DNA of 64,000 nt from Jaltomata sinuosa (lineage: Eukaryota > Streptophyta > Magnoliopsida > Solanales > Solanaceae), in NCBI GenBank assembly GCA_003996215.1, contig QJPP01007582.1, forward strand, positions 123,384-187,383, given 5' to 3'. Every line of letters starts with the position of its first letter. Position 1 is the stretch's first letter. The notes beneath the pieces are model-generated. The model was not told the origin of the DNA, did not search any database, and saw nothing but the letters and a program-made list of their open reading frames with translations. Made by a program: the position numbers and the translations under genes. Shown piece by piece: positions 35,301 through 47,755 of this stretch.

Positions 35301-36056
35301 GAAATCTCAGACTTTGGTTGCTGTAAAATTCTTCTTAGGTGGGTGAGAGGGTCCCATTGATGAAATTCCATATACCTGGAGGAAAATCCATGGAAGAAAT
35401 CCTTGGAGTTGGGGCCTGAACTTAGGGGAACCTTCTGTTTGTTCTTGAGAGGAAGAAGCGTTTCTTCTCTCCTAATTTTGCTAAGTACCAATTAGTTTAG
35501 GAAGAATGGGGAAATAAGAGTAAGAATCCCTTTAATTACCCCCAACATGACTAAGGGTCAAAGTTAAAAGGGTAGGGAAAAGACAAGAAAGCCCCTGAAT
35601 AAATTTTAGAAAATTTCTGGAAAAATTCACGACTCAGGTTCCACGAACAGGTTTCACGGTCCATGGAAGCTTCCACGGCCCATAGAACCCTGTTATGGTT
35701 CCTGGGCCTTCATGTCATGCTGCAGGTATGAGTTCCATGAACTGGGTTCATGACTCATGGAACCATCCATGGTCCATAGAACCAATTCATGGTTCTTGAG
35801 GAATTGAGGACCCTCAGGTTTGAGTTCCATGAGCAAAATCCATGACTCGTGGACTGTTATACGATCTGTGGTTCTAGCTCGTGAACTTGACCTAACTTGA
35901 CCCCAAACTCGAAGGTCTCTATTTGAGTTCCATGGAGGCTTTCCATGACCCATGGACCCTTCCAAGGTCCATGGAAACCATCCGGGTTCCGACTGGTACT
36001 TGGAAAATTTAATTTTTCTGAGCTGGTTCTAGGCTTAGAAGTTCTAGGGTGTTACA
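35301..36056 (-). repeat. 5' LTR of E, partial
   Basis: Only the U3 side is kept (about 0.75 kb). It contains many words of the CCACGA/TCGTGG kind between 35640 and 36000 and ends with GGTGTTACA on the forward strand. The internal LTR/gag junction near 35300-35350 marks a deletion. Confidence 0.72.
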
Positions 36057-36622
36057 CCAAGGTCCATAAAAGCTGGGATATCAACCGTCCTTTGACTTAT
36101 ACAGTTCTAGAATTAAAGACTTCTATGGCTCATTCCATGGTATGTGGATAACTTTCACAGTTTGTCAACTTGAACCGTGGTTTGAGTCCCAAAAATACCT
36201 CTTCTCAGAACCTTGGTCGATGAGTGATAGGATGGTCTATAAAGTAGTTTCACAGACTGTCAAAAGGCCCATAGAATAAAGACTAATTTGTAGTTCCTCT
36301 GATTATTTTCCACGACTGATAAGACAGTCTGTCATTGGTTTCATGGGCGGTCAAATGAGTTGTCGACTATAATCCAACTTGTATCTCTTCAGATCCTTTT
36401 TCACGAGTGACAAGACGGTTCTTCCTTGTCATTCACGATCTTTCATTTTGTATTCACGGCTTATACTTCTCAATTTTAGCCTAAAAAACTCAAACTTATG
36501 TGCACGCACCTTATTTCCTGCAACATACATAAAAATGAAATCAAATCACATAAAAATAACTTTAGAACCACAAAATCCCTTGTTAAAATGCGTCGAATGT
36601 GCCATGAAATCCCGGCACATCA
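36057..36622 (-). repeat. 3' LTR of F, first 566 bp
   Basis: On the element strand it starts TGATGTGCCGGG right after a purine-rich run, like A (TGATGTACC) and G (TGATGAACC). It is cut at 36057 by E. Words related to CCGTGG and CATGG occur throughout. Confidence 0.75.
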
Positions 36623-36657
36623 ACACTTTCAACTTAGAATATCTGCTTGTCTTCAAG
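36623..36657 (-). promoter_or_regulatory. Stem-loop and polypurine tract before the 3' LTR of F
   Basis: On the element strand CTTG-AAGA-CAAG (36646-36657) is followed by a purine-rich run ending AAGTTGAAAGTGT and the LTR start. Spacing stem to LTR is 23 nt, as in A. Confidence 0.58.
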
Positions 36658-38159
36658 TAACAATAACAAGACTCTACTAGCATATGATACTTAGATATTA
36701 AAAACTAGGAAGTTTATGGCAGTATCATAGGCATTTAGCAACACACATTCAAAACATTTACCCCTCTTCTTATTAAAAACCAATGTGCATAACTCAAAGT
36801 ATTTCAAGCTGACACTGAACGATCAAGGAATGAAATTATTTTATGGTAGAAAACTATGCAAACACCAGTGATACACAACCTTTTCAACTAGCAATTAGAC
36901 AATGTTATCCATGTTCCCTCACACAAACAAAGAGTATCCCACATATATTTATACGAGTAATATAGGAACGATAGAAACAAGTACACACATGCTCACAAAA
37001 AAGTTCAAATGATGCATGTACACATATCATAGGCTTGCCCTTATTTTCTATACTTTCACCATCGGATGGTCATACTAGGGTCACTATAGAACTTTGTTTG
37101 ACTTGTAATGTAGGCTTGGGGATGGGTATGGTAGATTTGGATAAAATGACTCAACCCTCCTTGAATACTACACAATTTTTCAGTTCTTTTCTCAATCCTT
37201 ATCTTTCCTTCCCTTTTTATTTTTTCATGGCACGAGTGTGGTTTTACTCCTAACATTTCACTAACTTTATTTTTGTATTGTGATTTTCTGAATTTCCCTT
37301 TTTTCTTTTCTTTTCTTGTTTTTTCTTTTTTTCTTTTTTTTTCTTTCATACAAACCACACTCATTTTTTCTTTGACTAATTTATTTCCTTCCACACCCAA
37401 CCTTATGCTTTGTTTTCCCCGACATCAGCCACCCTCAACTTAGGCCTTTTGCCTAAGTTAAATCCTAGTGTCCAAGGAGGGACTGGGGCCAAAGCATGAA
37501 TCACTTGCAAAATACGGGGTGATCCTTTTGAATAATCAAAAAAAAGTCTAAGGCTCAAAAATAGGGATCTAGGGATTATATATATCATTGGGTATATCTT
37601 TTTAGGTCTTAGTGGGTTATAGAAAAGAAGGCATATGGTCCTTTTTTAATCAAACTATCCTCTGACAGTGAAAAGACTAGCGAGGAAAGTTCTAAATTGT
37701 ACACACAACATGAGAACATATCAAATACATCACATACACATGGCACAAGGTTTCACTGTCAACTACCAATTAATCAGTTAGTATACTAGCATAAGCAACA
37801 ATCATCCTACCAATATACATAATGTTAAAAACTGAGCCATACAGGTCAACATATCAAAATAGTGATGCACATGCAAAAATTAAAAGGGGTATCAAATTTT
37901 ATAAACACGAATGCTCAAGTGTCCCAGTTGCTACATTTTTTAATTGCCTAAGTCCTCCTATTCTTCTTCTACCTATTCACAAACATATCACAAAACATAG
38001 ACTATTCTAAACATGTTGGTTCAACAAAAATTAATGCCCTTGGGAAAAGAACATAGCAAGAAAAGCCCAAGGACAGACACGAACAGCCCCTACCCCTACC
38101 AAAAGAGTTGTGAATTATCCCCAATGCATCAAAATATCTAAAACAAGAGAGGTGAGAAC
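36658..38159 (-). other. 3' non-coding region of F
   Basis: No supported gene. It matches 250-1811 of A in blocks, including the conserved segment near 37020-37170. A homopurine tract (element strand) lies near 37297-37347, about 675 bp before the LTR; A has one about 650 bp before its LTR. Confidence 0.6.
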
Positions 38160-38350
38160 TTACCTATATTGCTCTAGGTGCCGACGTCTAGTGTTGAAGT
38201 CAGGGCTACAGGTGCAACTCCAGTGGTAGCAACACTAGTAACTGGCTCAATCAAAGTCTTGAGACTCGCCCGTAGGGTCATGGTCTCCAGTATGCCCATC
38301 ACTCTCAGTATCCATACTAGAAGAGGCACCAACATATCCATACCTCTGAG

Positions 38351-38550
38351 CATCATCTCTAGAGATCTGCAGAGCTCTCCACATCTGTCTCTCCTCAAGT
38401 TGTGCTCTATCTGCAGTGCCCATATCATCCTTATCTTTTTCTTTCCGTCTCATCATCTCTAGAGATCTGTAGAGCTCTCCATATCTGTCTCTCCTCAAGT
38501 TGTGCTCTATCTGCAATGCCCATATCATCCTCATCTTCTTCTCTCCGTCT
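38351..38550 (-). repeat. 100-bp tandem duplication in ORF2 of F
   Basis: Two adjacent copies starting CATCATCTCTAGAGATCTG at 38351 and 38451 differ at only a few bases. The length is not a multiple of three, so the repeated QLEERQ block appears in two different frames. This breaks the ORF. Confidence 0.85.
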
Positions 38551-38990
38551 CTTCCCTAAATTACGTAGAGGTGAGTCCTCTATCAAACTATAATAGCGTG
38601 GTGTATCATGGGTGTCAATATTCAAGTCTACTGCAGGGTCATCAAAAATAAGTACAAACCTAGACTATAGCTCTACTATGGCATCTCAAGCTTGTGCAAG
38701 CTCAACAAGGATGGATCCTAGATCAGGAATTGTGGCAGTATTCAACCTCTCATTAACTCGGATCTCTATCTCATCAATATAGGTATGCAACTATGATATT
38801 GACTCATGGATCGGGGCAAGAGCACTCTCTATGGACTTCCTCACAAAAGGCTTTAACTCTTGAAAGAAAATATCAAACTGTTTATCTGCCTTCTCAGCCT
38901 TTTGGGAAAATGCTCTATATTTTTCTCTAGTGAAAGCAAGTGCTAAAAACGGCACCAGAGGATGATCTCCAATAGTATCTAGGTTGCGTG

Positions 38991-40469
38991 TGATGAACCA
39001 TGGATTTATGGTTCATTTGGAACCATTTGCATAAATTCTTACGTTCTCAATGCATTTAGGTAAGTGTTTTTATATTATTTTGTTTATTTTCAGGTGATGA
39101 AACCAAGATATCACAAAAGGAGTAAAAAAATGACAAAAAGAAGCAAAAATAGACAAAAAGAACCTGAAGGGCAGTCACACAACGGGTGTGCAATTCGCAC
39201 ATGGAGCCAACTCATCGCACTCAAGTCCAGTATGAAGAGCTAATTTTTTGCCTAAAGTGCGGTATCTTGAACCCTAAGTGTGAGTCACATTCCTGAAGTG
39301 TGGTCTTATAGATGACTGCACATAAGTCTAGACAGGTCAAATTTTGTTTACCCAAGTGCAAACTCTTGAACCTTAAGTGCAGACCACAGTCTTAAAGTGT
39401 TGTGTTAATTAAGTTCTCACAACATGACCTGAAACATAAAAAAATTAGAACTGAAGACTTGAAGTGCAAACTCAAGAAACAAAGTGTAGACCGCACTCCT
39501 GAAGTGCGATCGCACAATAGGGTTGTGGTGGCATTTTTGTAATTTTTGAACTCTAATTTCGTAGACCTTTAAAAGGCATTTTTGGATTTTTTAACCAGTC
39601 ACCTTTTATGTTTCAGTGAATATTCCTTTCTTCTTGAAGTTAGTGAACTGAGATTGAGTATTGATTTTATTGGATAGCATTGTTTTGGGCAATTTACCTT
39701 AGAATTTATCAATGGCAGAGTTTGATAATGATAATTTAAGTATATGTTTTTCCCTTTTATTATGACTAGCTAAAACCCCTAATCTTGGGGGTGTGTGATG
39801 TAGGATCTAGATTTGTGATTTGGTCTTATTTATTTGTTTTAGTTATTAAATATTGGTTATGGATTTAGTTAATTCCTCATGTTTTAATCAATGTTAGTGG
39901 TTGCAAACTCTAATTAGCTTCTAATTTCTTATCTTGCTTGAGAAAGAAGATGAGAACTAATGGAGGAATTTAATAATTAGGACTTGAATTGAATTCATTT
40001 AATGATTGTTGCTAAAAATAGGGCAATTACGTAGAGGCTTTTGGTTGGGTGAAATTGCTCACGCCTTGGGGTTTGAGAAAACCCAAGGTGAATAATGTTA
40101 GTGGATTGAGAAATTATTAATATGGAAAAAACCAAGCTTACCCTTATCGATGTCAATGTTAGAGCAAAGCTATTACCCAATTGCAATATTTAGATCCAAA
40201 TATGCACACCCCTAAGGTTTATTCTAATTGATTCAAACTCAAAATTTGATAAGCGTTGATTTGTGTTACAATTGTTGATAACCATTGTCCTTATAAAACC
40301 CCTATTTTTATCTATTAAATTTTGTAAACAAGTAGTGAATTGTTACACTTGTAAGGTTAAAACTTTAATTCTATTTCCTATAAAATTGACCTCTACTCTT
40401 GTAGGGTATTTATACTAGTGACGACCATGTACACTACTCTTAATTAAGAAGTGTATTTGGACATCATCA
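38991..40469 (+). repeat. Solo LTR G, Athila-like (about 1.48 kb)
   Basis: It starts TGATGAACCATGG and ends near TTTGGACATCATCA. Length and layout match the LTR of A (early TGCAGG-like step, final GACGACC block), but the U3 palindrome differs: GTGCGATCGCAC at 39504-39515 with many half copies (AAGTGC, CGCAC) between 39170 and 39530. No internal domain follows, so it is a solo LTR. The flanks GCGTG and CCGTA agree at only three of five bases. Confidence 0.7.
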
Positions 40470-41633
40470 CCGTAGGAGTTGTAGTTGTACCAATCTATGT
40501 AGATGGTACCTCAAATGGTATGGCAGTTGGCTCCCCTATGGGTAAGTGTGTCTCAATATGCTCGCTCTCCTCTTGTAACTCCTCTATAAGTGTGCCCCCA
40601 GAAGTGGAAGTTTGTGTCTTACCCTTTGATATAGGGTTTGACTCATCTTGGCACTTAGCAATATCCCACTCATGAAGGGTGCTCACAGTCTGATCAACTC
40701 CTCTAAAGTAGGCACCTGAGCCTCCCTGTAGAGCTGTGTGATGAAGTATGAGAATAGAAGTGATGTGCTATACAGCAGGCTCTCTCTCTAATCTCATTAA
40801 CAATAATCCGCCCAATGTTCAGCTCTAACCTCGACATGAGGCTAGCTACTAAGATGGCTTGATCCTAAGTGAGGGTATTATCAGCCAATGTCAGGATCAA
40901 TCATAGGTGCACTTTGTCCCACCAAAATTTGGCTGCAAGACTCAATGAACTTTTGGTGATGGAAGCTTTGGCATCAGTCAACCAAGCAAGCTCCTTGTCT
41001 ATGAGTGCCAATGCGATCCACTCAATATGCTTCCTCCTCTCATCATTCTAGTAATCAAAATCTGTAGTAGTCACTCAGAGACCATGATCGGGCTGTACTC
41101 ATCGAGTGATTGGCGCATCCAACCCAACCTGTGATGGTCAAAGAAGGTCTTAATCTCTGGATACTTGGTAAGATCAGAGGAGCGGATCCAGACCTCTTTG
41201 GATATATTTTGCTTTATGATTTGCCGATGTGTAGCCGCGAACCCCACATAGAAGATGTTCCTCATACCCTTTATCTGCCACCATAGATCCTCTCTATATT
41301 GGGCATATTTACCATAGATATCAATTTGCCTCCTTCTTTCAAAAAAGGAGGTAGGTGCTATGTAATCGCCCTCATCACCAATAGAGCTAGCCTTGCCGGA
41401 ACTAGAATTGAGGAGGCTGCTAAGGCTAGGAGAAGTAGATTCCTCCCCTCTCTCTTTAGAATTGAGAGAGGGTGCTCTTTTATATCGTGTATATTACCTC
41501 ATGGTATGAGGTTGTAGCGGCTCCTAAACCTTTATTCTTGACTCATCCTACAGGCGGGTGGCAAAATCCTTGTCTCTTCCCCTCCCTGCAGGTTTATTAT
41601 TCCACCTCTGTGTGGTTGATTTTTGAGAGGCAT

Positions 41634-43100
41634 GGTACCTGCAAGGGAGTACATGTTAGTACAGAGAAACCATGGTACAAAGCAAGAACATAAACTAAAA
41701 CAACTCTTTTTGAATTCTATATTTAGTTCACAGACTGATAAATGAAATAACGTCCATGAACCAAATCGTAAAACCATAATAGTAGTACACATGGGTCAAA
41801 GAAGCTTTCTACGGCTCAGTCAATGGACCATGACACCAAAGGACGGTCCGTGAACTCAACCCTGAACTCAAGACTGGGAAAATATATTTCCTTCCAAGTT
41901 TTCACGATTAACTTGATTGGACATTATTTTAAAGTATGGACTATCCTGTTAACCATGAAAATACTTCAGAGAGGTCACATTTCTTAGATAAAAATGATGG
42001 CCGGTTTCGTGGACTATAAAATAGTTTCATGGACCATGAAATCAACCATGATGTCTAAACAGTGGGAATTTTTCAATGTTCATGTTTCAAAACTTGATCT
42101 CTTCATCCCGCACTTAAGGTTACGATCCATAAAAGGATTTTCATGGATCACAAGTCTCAACATAGGGTGAAATGGTTTGGCCTATTGTCTTACTTCAAGC
42201 AACACTTATGATAATTGGAATTGTGGAATTTCAATCCCCCCTTACCAATTTCAAATACAACGGGTTACTCAGACTTCACCCATATTATGATCAAACAAGG
42301 TTATTGGGATTTTTGTGGGTAAAAAAACCTTTGACTCCATTTCCAAAGAAAAATTGGTCGTAATGCCCTCCAACTTAATGGATACGAATACCCAACACCA
42401 ACGTACAATCAATTCTAGTGTATTAATCAATCCAACAACTCCAAACTATAACCACATGAATTAACATAACTAACATTCGTTCAAATCCCAAAATTCAAAA
42501 TAATATACCTAGGGTTCCATAAAATCAAAAATTCAAATACTTGAACCTTTAGGTGTAGCAAATTCGAAGAGAATCCCTAAAAAGATGAAGTAGAAAACCT
42601 TACCTTTTGGAGAATTTTCTTTAACAAATAAAGAAATAAGGAACATTGTGTGTCTGTCACGACCCAAATTAAGTTCGGATCAGCCGACCACGACCCAAAT
42701 AACAGTCCATGGAACCAATGATGATTGGTTTCACGAGCTCTTATCTAGGATCCATAATTTGAAATTCTATGGTCCGTGAATGTGAATCATGGATCATCAT
42801 TCAGACCGTGAATCTGAGATGATTCACCTTCTTGGTTCCACGTTTCCATGAATAGCTTGATGGTCCATCTTTTAGAAGTATGAACCGTCCTTTCACCTAT
42901 TTAAACTAACCAGAGAGTTGACATCTTGGAATAAAAATGATGGTGGATTCCATGGACCATTGAATGGGTTTCATGGTCCATGAAATCAATCAGAATTTCT
43001 ATCTTCAACTTTTGGTTTCCTCTCCAGTTTTCCACGGTGTAAATGATGGACCATCTAGGCTTTCAAGGCCCACACTTGGTTCATAGTTGCACATATTTTG
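41634..43100 (-). other. Spacer of F with two copies of an LTR-like, palindrome-rich tract
   Basis: No gene. 41820-42160 and 42720-43080 resemble each other (shared AAAAATGATGG, TTTCATGG-CCATGAAATCAA). TGTCACGACCC at 42655 looks like the 3' terminus of a chromovirus LTR on the reverse strand, but no primer site follows. It is probably part of one or two degraded LTRs in the region between integrase and ORF2. Confidence 0.42.
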
Positions 43101-43171
43101 TCATCATTCACCTTTTTGCTACTTGTTTTTTCTATCCCTGCACACTTCAACAAACATTAAAACTGCACAAA

Positions 43172-44470
43172 CTAAAAACCAAATAACCAATGTACAACTA
43201 CACCTTGAGTTGCCTCCCAAGCAATGCTTGATTTAATATCGTGGCATGATGCGAGTACCTTGATTACATAGACTTCATCAAGGTACATTGTTTCCAACCA
43301 TTTTACCTTATCTAGTGCTTCCAAATACTGCTTTACTCGCTGTCCATTTACCTTGAACCTTTTTCCTTCTGGATCATCAAGTTTTATGGCACCATAAGGA
43401 AAAACCTGAGTCATTTTGAATGGCCTAGACCACTTGAACTTTAACTTACTAGGAAACAAGAAAAGTCTAGAGTCTAACAGCAAGACCAAGTCCCCAGGAC
43501 TGATCTTCCTCTTTAAGATCTTCTTGTCATGCTAAAACTTTATCCTCTCTTTATACAAGGATGCACTCTCAGAAGCCCAAATCCTGAAATCATTTATCTC
43601 ATTTAATAGGAGCTGAAGTAAGCCTCTCTTTCAGACATTCAAAAACCTTTTAACATGCCTCATTAAATATGAACTTGCATCTTTTTCTAGCAACTTGCAC
43701 AAGGGGTTATCTATCTTTAAAAAGTCTTAGATAAACCACCGGTAAAACCTAGCATGCCTAAGAAAGCTTCGAACACCCTTTATAAAAATTCGAGGAGGCA
43801 ACTTTAAGATGACCTCAGTCTTGGATTTATCCACCTCTATCCCCCTTTCAGAGATTTTTAGGCCTAAGACAATTCCTTTTTTCACCATAAAGTGATATTT
43901 CTCCCAATTTAAGACCAAATTGGTCTTCTCACAGCATTTTAGAAATTTTTCCAAATGAGCCAGGCAATCATCATATGTCACCTACAACTAAAAAATCATC
44001 CATGAAGATATCAATTGTGTCCTCTACCGTGTTCTAAAATATGGACATCATACACCTCTAAAAGGTGGAGGTGCATTACACACACCGAAAGAGCATCATC
44101 TTGAAGTCGAAGGTCCTATAAGGGCATATAAAAGTGGTCTTCTTTTGAACTTCTGGCGCAATAGAAATTTAGTTATAACCTAAATACCCAGCAAGCAGTA
44201 CTAACCTCTACTCATAAGTCTATCTAACATATGGTCCAAGATGGACATAGGAACGTGGTCCTTTTGAGTCTAGGATTTCAACTATCTAAGTCCATACACA
44301 CCCACCAACCTGTAATTGTCTGCATTGGGATTAACTCATTCTTCTCATTTGGGACTACTGTCATCCCCCATTTCTTTGGCACATATTGGACTGGACTCAC
44401 CCATTTACTATCATAGATAGGATATACAACACCTATATTCAGGCACTTAATAATCACTTTCTTCACCCTC
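43172..44470 (-). pseudogene. RT fragment fused to integrase end of F
   Basis: Reverse-strand frames: 44278-44466 has VVYPIYDSKWVSPVQYVPKK and PMQTITGWWVCMD, the RT start. The catalytic FMDDF lies at 43992-44006. 43727-43981 has CCEKTNLVLNWEKYHFMV and KGVRSFLRHARFYRWFI. After a short degraded stretch the sequence jumps to integrase C-terminus: LNEINDFRIWASESASLYKERIKF and GAIKLDDPEGKRFKVNGQRVKQYL. So RNase H and the integrase core are deleted, with many other stops. Athila-type by sequence; no chromodomain. Confidence 0.82.
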
Positions 44471-44583
44471 TTGCATAGATGTATTTATTCTTCTTTGATG
44501 ATCAATGCTAGGAATGCAGTACTCCATTAGCTAAATATTGTGTGTGTAAATATAGATAAGAATCCCAATGGTATCTACAATGG

Positions 44584-45950
44584 TGTAATGACCCTTCCCA
44601 TCATTATAGGTGAGCTATTCATATGAGAAAATGAATTAGAAAACTTCGGGGTTAGGGAGTTGAAAATTTTGAGCTAGGCTAGTCTCGGACAGAATCTGAG
44701 CGATATGAGGTCTATGGAAATCCGGTAAATGATTAGGTAAAATGACTAAGTTTGAGCTGGATTATATATTAGCTAAGGCGTTAAAGAGTCCGTAGGACTT
44801 TATAAAAATGAATTTGGATGAATAGAACTCCCGATATCGAACTTGACGTATAGGGGTTGGTCTAGGATGTCAAGGTTTGAAGGTGTGTTACAAAATGGAT
44901 AAAACTGGGAGGAATCTCGAGTTTTTATCTCGTGTCAACTGCTATAGTGGGTGACACACTGCTATAAAGGAGAAATTCTTGCTATAGCATGAGTCAAAGG
45001 CGGTCAACCCCGCTATATAGGGTGGCTTCCGCTACGGTGATGTTGCTATAGTGGAGAAATTCCCCCTATAGTGGGAGTCAAAGGCAGTCAACCTTGCTAT
45101 AGTGGGCGGCTTGCGCTACGGTGGTGCTATAGCGGGATTGGGCCACTATAGCAAGATAAGTCGCTGTAAATGTAGAAACTTCCTCAAAAATGTTCATTCT
45201 TTCTCAAGAACGTTTTGGGGAAGGGCTGAGGAAAGTTTGGGAGATTTCCATCAGTTTTCCACCATAATACTTCACTAAGGTAAATATTTTGTTCCCCTAA
45301 TCTAGTACTTTGATTCTTGTGCCTTAGAATCGTATATTACAGGCTTGGAGAAGGGTTTAACTTAACCTAGGTTAGATTTTCTGGTGAAAAAGAGAATGTT
45401 GGGATGAAAAAACCTTGGGTTCTTAGTTTAGGTTGTTTTTAAATGATTACTTACCATAATTCACCGCCACAACCATGGAACTAGTATTAAATAGGTGAAT
45501 TTAAGGTGGGGGCCCTGGATGGGTGGAATGATCATGAAAATTAGGCTAGAGTTTAAGATTAAGATGTAATCTGAGAATATTTAGGTTATTTGGGTTAATT
45601 TGGTGTTTATGTTATTGTTTTTAGACCAATATCAAGCTAGAGTTTCGAGAAATGGGAAGGCTCTGGTATAGTAGAGCATTCGAGCTTGATTTGAGGTAGG
45701 TAATGGTTGAATTATTTCCCAAATTTTGTTATATGTGCATGTTAACTATTTTATTAGTATTTCTTGTACAATATGTGTTTAGGGAATAAGGGAATGAATG
45801 TGAAATGATATCTTGTTGTCAATCTCATGCAATGAACTTGTCTTAAATGCTTTTTGGCTTTACAAATGTGGGTTGTGTTTCATTGTAATTGTGTGATATA
45901 TATGATATTTTGGTTGACTCAGGTGCCATGCCTAGTATAGATTATCGGTT
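44584..45950 (+). repeat. LTR fragment H with GCTATAGC palindromes
   Basis: It starts TGTAATGACCC at 44584 inside pol of F and ends without a recognisable LTR end where F resumes at the protease. U3 at about 44930-45175 holds many copies of GCTATAGTGG and related words; GCTATAGC at 45126-45133 is a perfect palindrome. The RT/protease linker of F, and the end of H, are missing, so a deletion accompanied or followed the insertion. Confidence 0.6.
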
Positions 45951-45953
45951 GGC

Positions 45954-46400
45954 TTAGGTAGCCTGAAATGATCTCCTAAAGATGATAGGGGCTTCAAAAT
46001 CCACCTTGAAATCAAGAATAACAAAGTCTGAATGGAAGATTAACTCTTCCACTTTAACTAGCACATCATATAGGATATCAATTGGCCTCTTCACAGTACG
46101 ATCAACCATCAACAACCATATAGTCGTCGGTTTGGGGGCTCCAAAGCCCAATTTCTTCAATATTTCAAGCGGCATCAAGTTGATTCGTGCCCCCAAGTTA
46201 CAAGGAGCTTTTGCAAAATTGTATGCCCCAATAGTACAAGGAATAGTGAATGCACCAGCGTCTTCCTTTTTCTATACAATTAAGTTTGATACAATAGCAC
46301 TATAGTGGTGCGTATTATAACCAGGCTCAAAACTCATGGTCCTCTTCTTTGTCACCAAGTCCTTCATAAACTTAGCATATCCTAGTTTTTGAGCATCCAC
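45954..46400 (-). pseudogene. Protease region of Athila element F, catalytic Asp lost
   Basis: The reverse strand reads GYAKFMKDLVTKKR, AFTIPCTIGAYNFAKAPC and then NLGARINLMPLEILKKLG, VKVEELIFHSDFVILD and IIFRRSFQAT. Intact Athila copies have Asp-Leu-Gly-Ala at the active site; here the codon is AAC (46197-46199 on the forward strand GTT), giving Asn. It is cut at 45954 by the insertion of H. Confidence 0.8.
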
Positions 46401-46411
46401 CAATAGAATAT

Positions 46412-47241
46412 TTACGACAGCTGCTTTAGCATAGAAATAAACTTATGGAATTTGTCGTCATCTACTTTCTTCTTCAACCTTTGGAGCAATAGAGGGGGTG
46501 GTCTCATAATTGGAGACAACACTTTCGGAACTAATTTCTCTTTTCCTTCTGCTCTGGAGTTCTTTTCTGCAACAAGTAGTGGCTTACCAGTTTCCTCAAG
46601 ATCAACCTCAATAATAGTCGGCTTGTCAACATTAGTCGTCTCCTTCTTGTCTACTGCCTCATCAACTACTACCCAAAATTCTGAAGGAACTACATCTTTC
46701 TGATCTTCAACAACCACCTCTGCTTCATCATCCAACACTCGACCCCTTCGAGTAATAACCTCCATACAATGATTGTCATTTTAGGATTTGGCACTGTGTC
46801 GCTTGGCAGTGTACCTCTCTGTCATAGATCCAGAGCTACTGAGATGTTTCATTTGATACTCCAATTGCTTGATGGAAGTGGAGTGAGAATTTATGAATTG
46901 ATCCATATTTGACAAATCACCACGAATCTCCTTGATTCCTGAATCAGTAAACTTAACTCTATTTAGCACATTTTTTAACATCTCCTCCATCTTTGACTCA
47001 GCTGGATAATTTACTATATCTCCTTGGAGTTCTGCTTTCTATCCCTAGGATGACCATATGAAACATTTTGGTTGTTTTTATCATTGTCTCTATCTATCCA
47101 GTTACCTTGATCTCTATCATGCCAACCAATCCTCTCATAGTTGTTATCTTTGTATGTGTTCCGACCTTGATTCCCTTGATCCCTACACCAAGAGTCTTGA
47201 TTAGTCCCTTGAGCATTGGATTGAGAACCCACTTCCTAATT
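46412..47241 (-). pseudogene. C-terminal part of gag of F
   Basis: Three reverse-strand frames: an Asn/Asp/Arg-rich stretch (47014-47232, near the nucleic-acid binding region), MEEMLKNVLNRV and QFINSHSTSIKQLEYQMKHLS (46781-46990, a coiled region typical of Athila gag) and an acidic/Lys-rich stretch with TRRGRVLDD and PPPLLLQRLKKK (46412-46765). Frame changes separate them. I insertion divides it from its N-terminal part at 53513. Confidence 0.76.
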
Positions 47242-47755
47242 ATCCATGTTGACACCCAATTTTTACCCTCCACATTGTGAATTAATTCTAAGCTTTTTTA
47301 ATTTTAAGACAATTTTGAAATAATCGTTCTTAAGAAAGCAAAACATTTTCAAGAAATCGATTTCTAAACTCACTTTAAGTTAAGATACATATAAATTCTA
47401 TATTTAATTATATGAAATTATATAGAATCCACTTAAAGAAGCATTTTTAAAATTACTTTCGAGTGAAATCATGTTTAAACCGACTATGCTTTATTTTCTC
47501 GAAATTAATTCGAAATTGAAAATGAATTAATAGTTTATTGAATTTTAAAATAGTTATGCTTGAGAGAATGATTGTTTTATTTTGTTTTGATTAAAGAAGC
47601 TCAAGGAATTAATTTACCTAAGTTCATCTATTCCAAATTTAGCCTGATTTCACTAAATATTCTGATTTAGCTATCTCTTAAACAAAATTTGGCCACATTC
47701 AAAATGAAGTGGCCAGCTCTTTACTTTCAATTGGGTCGAATGTGGCCATATTTGC

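Larger units (their letters stand above)
32558..36056 (-). mobile_element. Chromovirus E, deleted remnant
   Basis: It reads right to left: LTR piece 35301-36056, gag, protease, RT and part of RNase H, then an abrupt end at about 32558 against the LTR of C. Integrase, chromodomain and 3' LTR are missing. The 5' side is also shortened: gag is joined to the interior of the LTR without primer site or leader. The LTR end CTAGGGTGTTACA at 36056 abuts the LTR of F, so E was inserted there. Confidence 0.82.
38160..41633 (-). pseudogene. Env-like / plant transposon-protein-like ORF2 of F
   Basis: The likely start is ATG at 41633 on the reverse strand (MPLKNQPHRGG). Shifted frames then carry FFERRRQIDIYGKYAQY, MRNIFYVGFAATHRQ and HHRLGWMRQSLDEYSP (41071-41265), the kind of sequence often annotated as putative plant transposon protein in Athila ORF2. 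It continues after solo LTR G with MSTLHEWDIAKCQDE at 40686 before it, and the C-terminal part at 38160-38625 (QLEERQIWRALQISRDD). A 100-bp tandem duplication at 38351-38550 shifts the frame. Function unknown; no membrane segment is evident. Confidence 0.62.

Noticed and set aside
38986..40474. Clean target duplication for solo LTR G
   Set aside because: The flanks GCGTG and CCGTA agree at only three positions, and the right end of the LTR is uncertain by a few bases.
38160..41633. True viral envelope gene
   Set aside because: No signal peptide, membrane segment or cleavage site can be seen; the visible motifs fit the plant transposon-protein type instead.
42655..43100. Complete chromovirus solo LTR
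   Set aside because: TGTCACGACCC looks like an LTR end, but no matching other end, primer site or target duplication could be found.
44930..45175. Tandem minisatellite of GCTATAG units
   Set aside because: Spacing is irregular and both orientations occur; it is a scattered palindromic word as in other U3 regions, not a regular tandem array.
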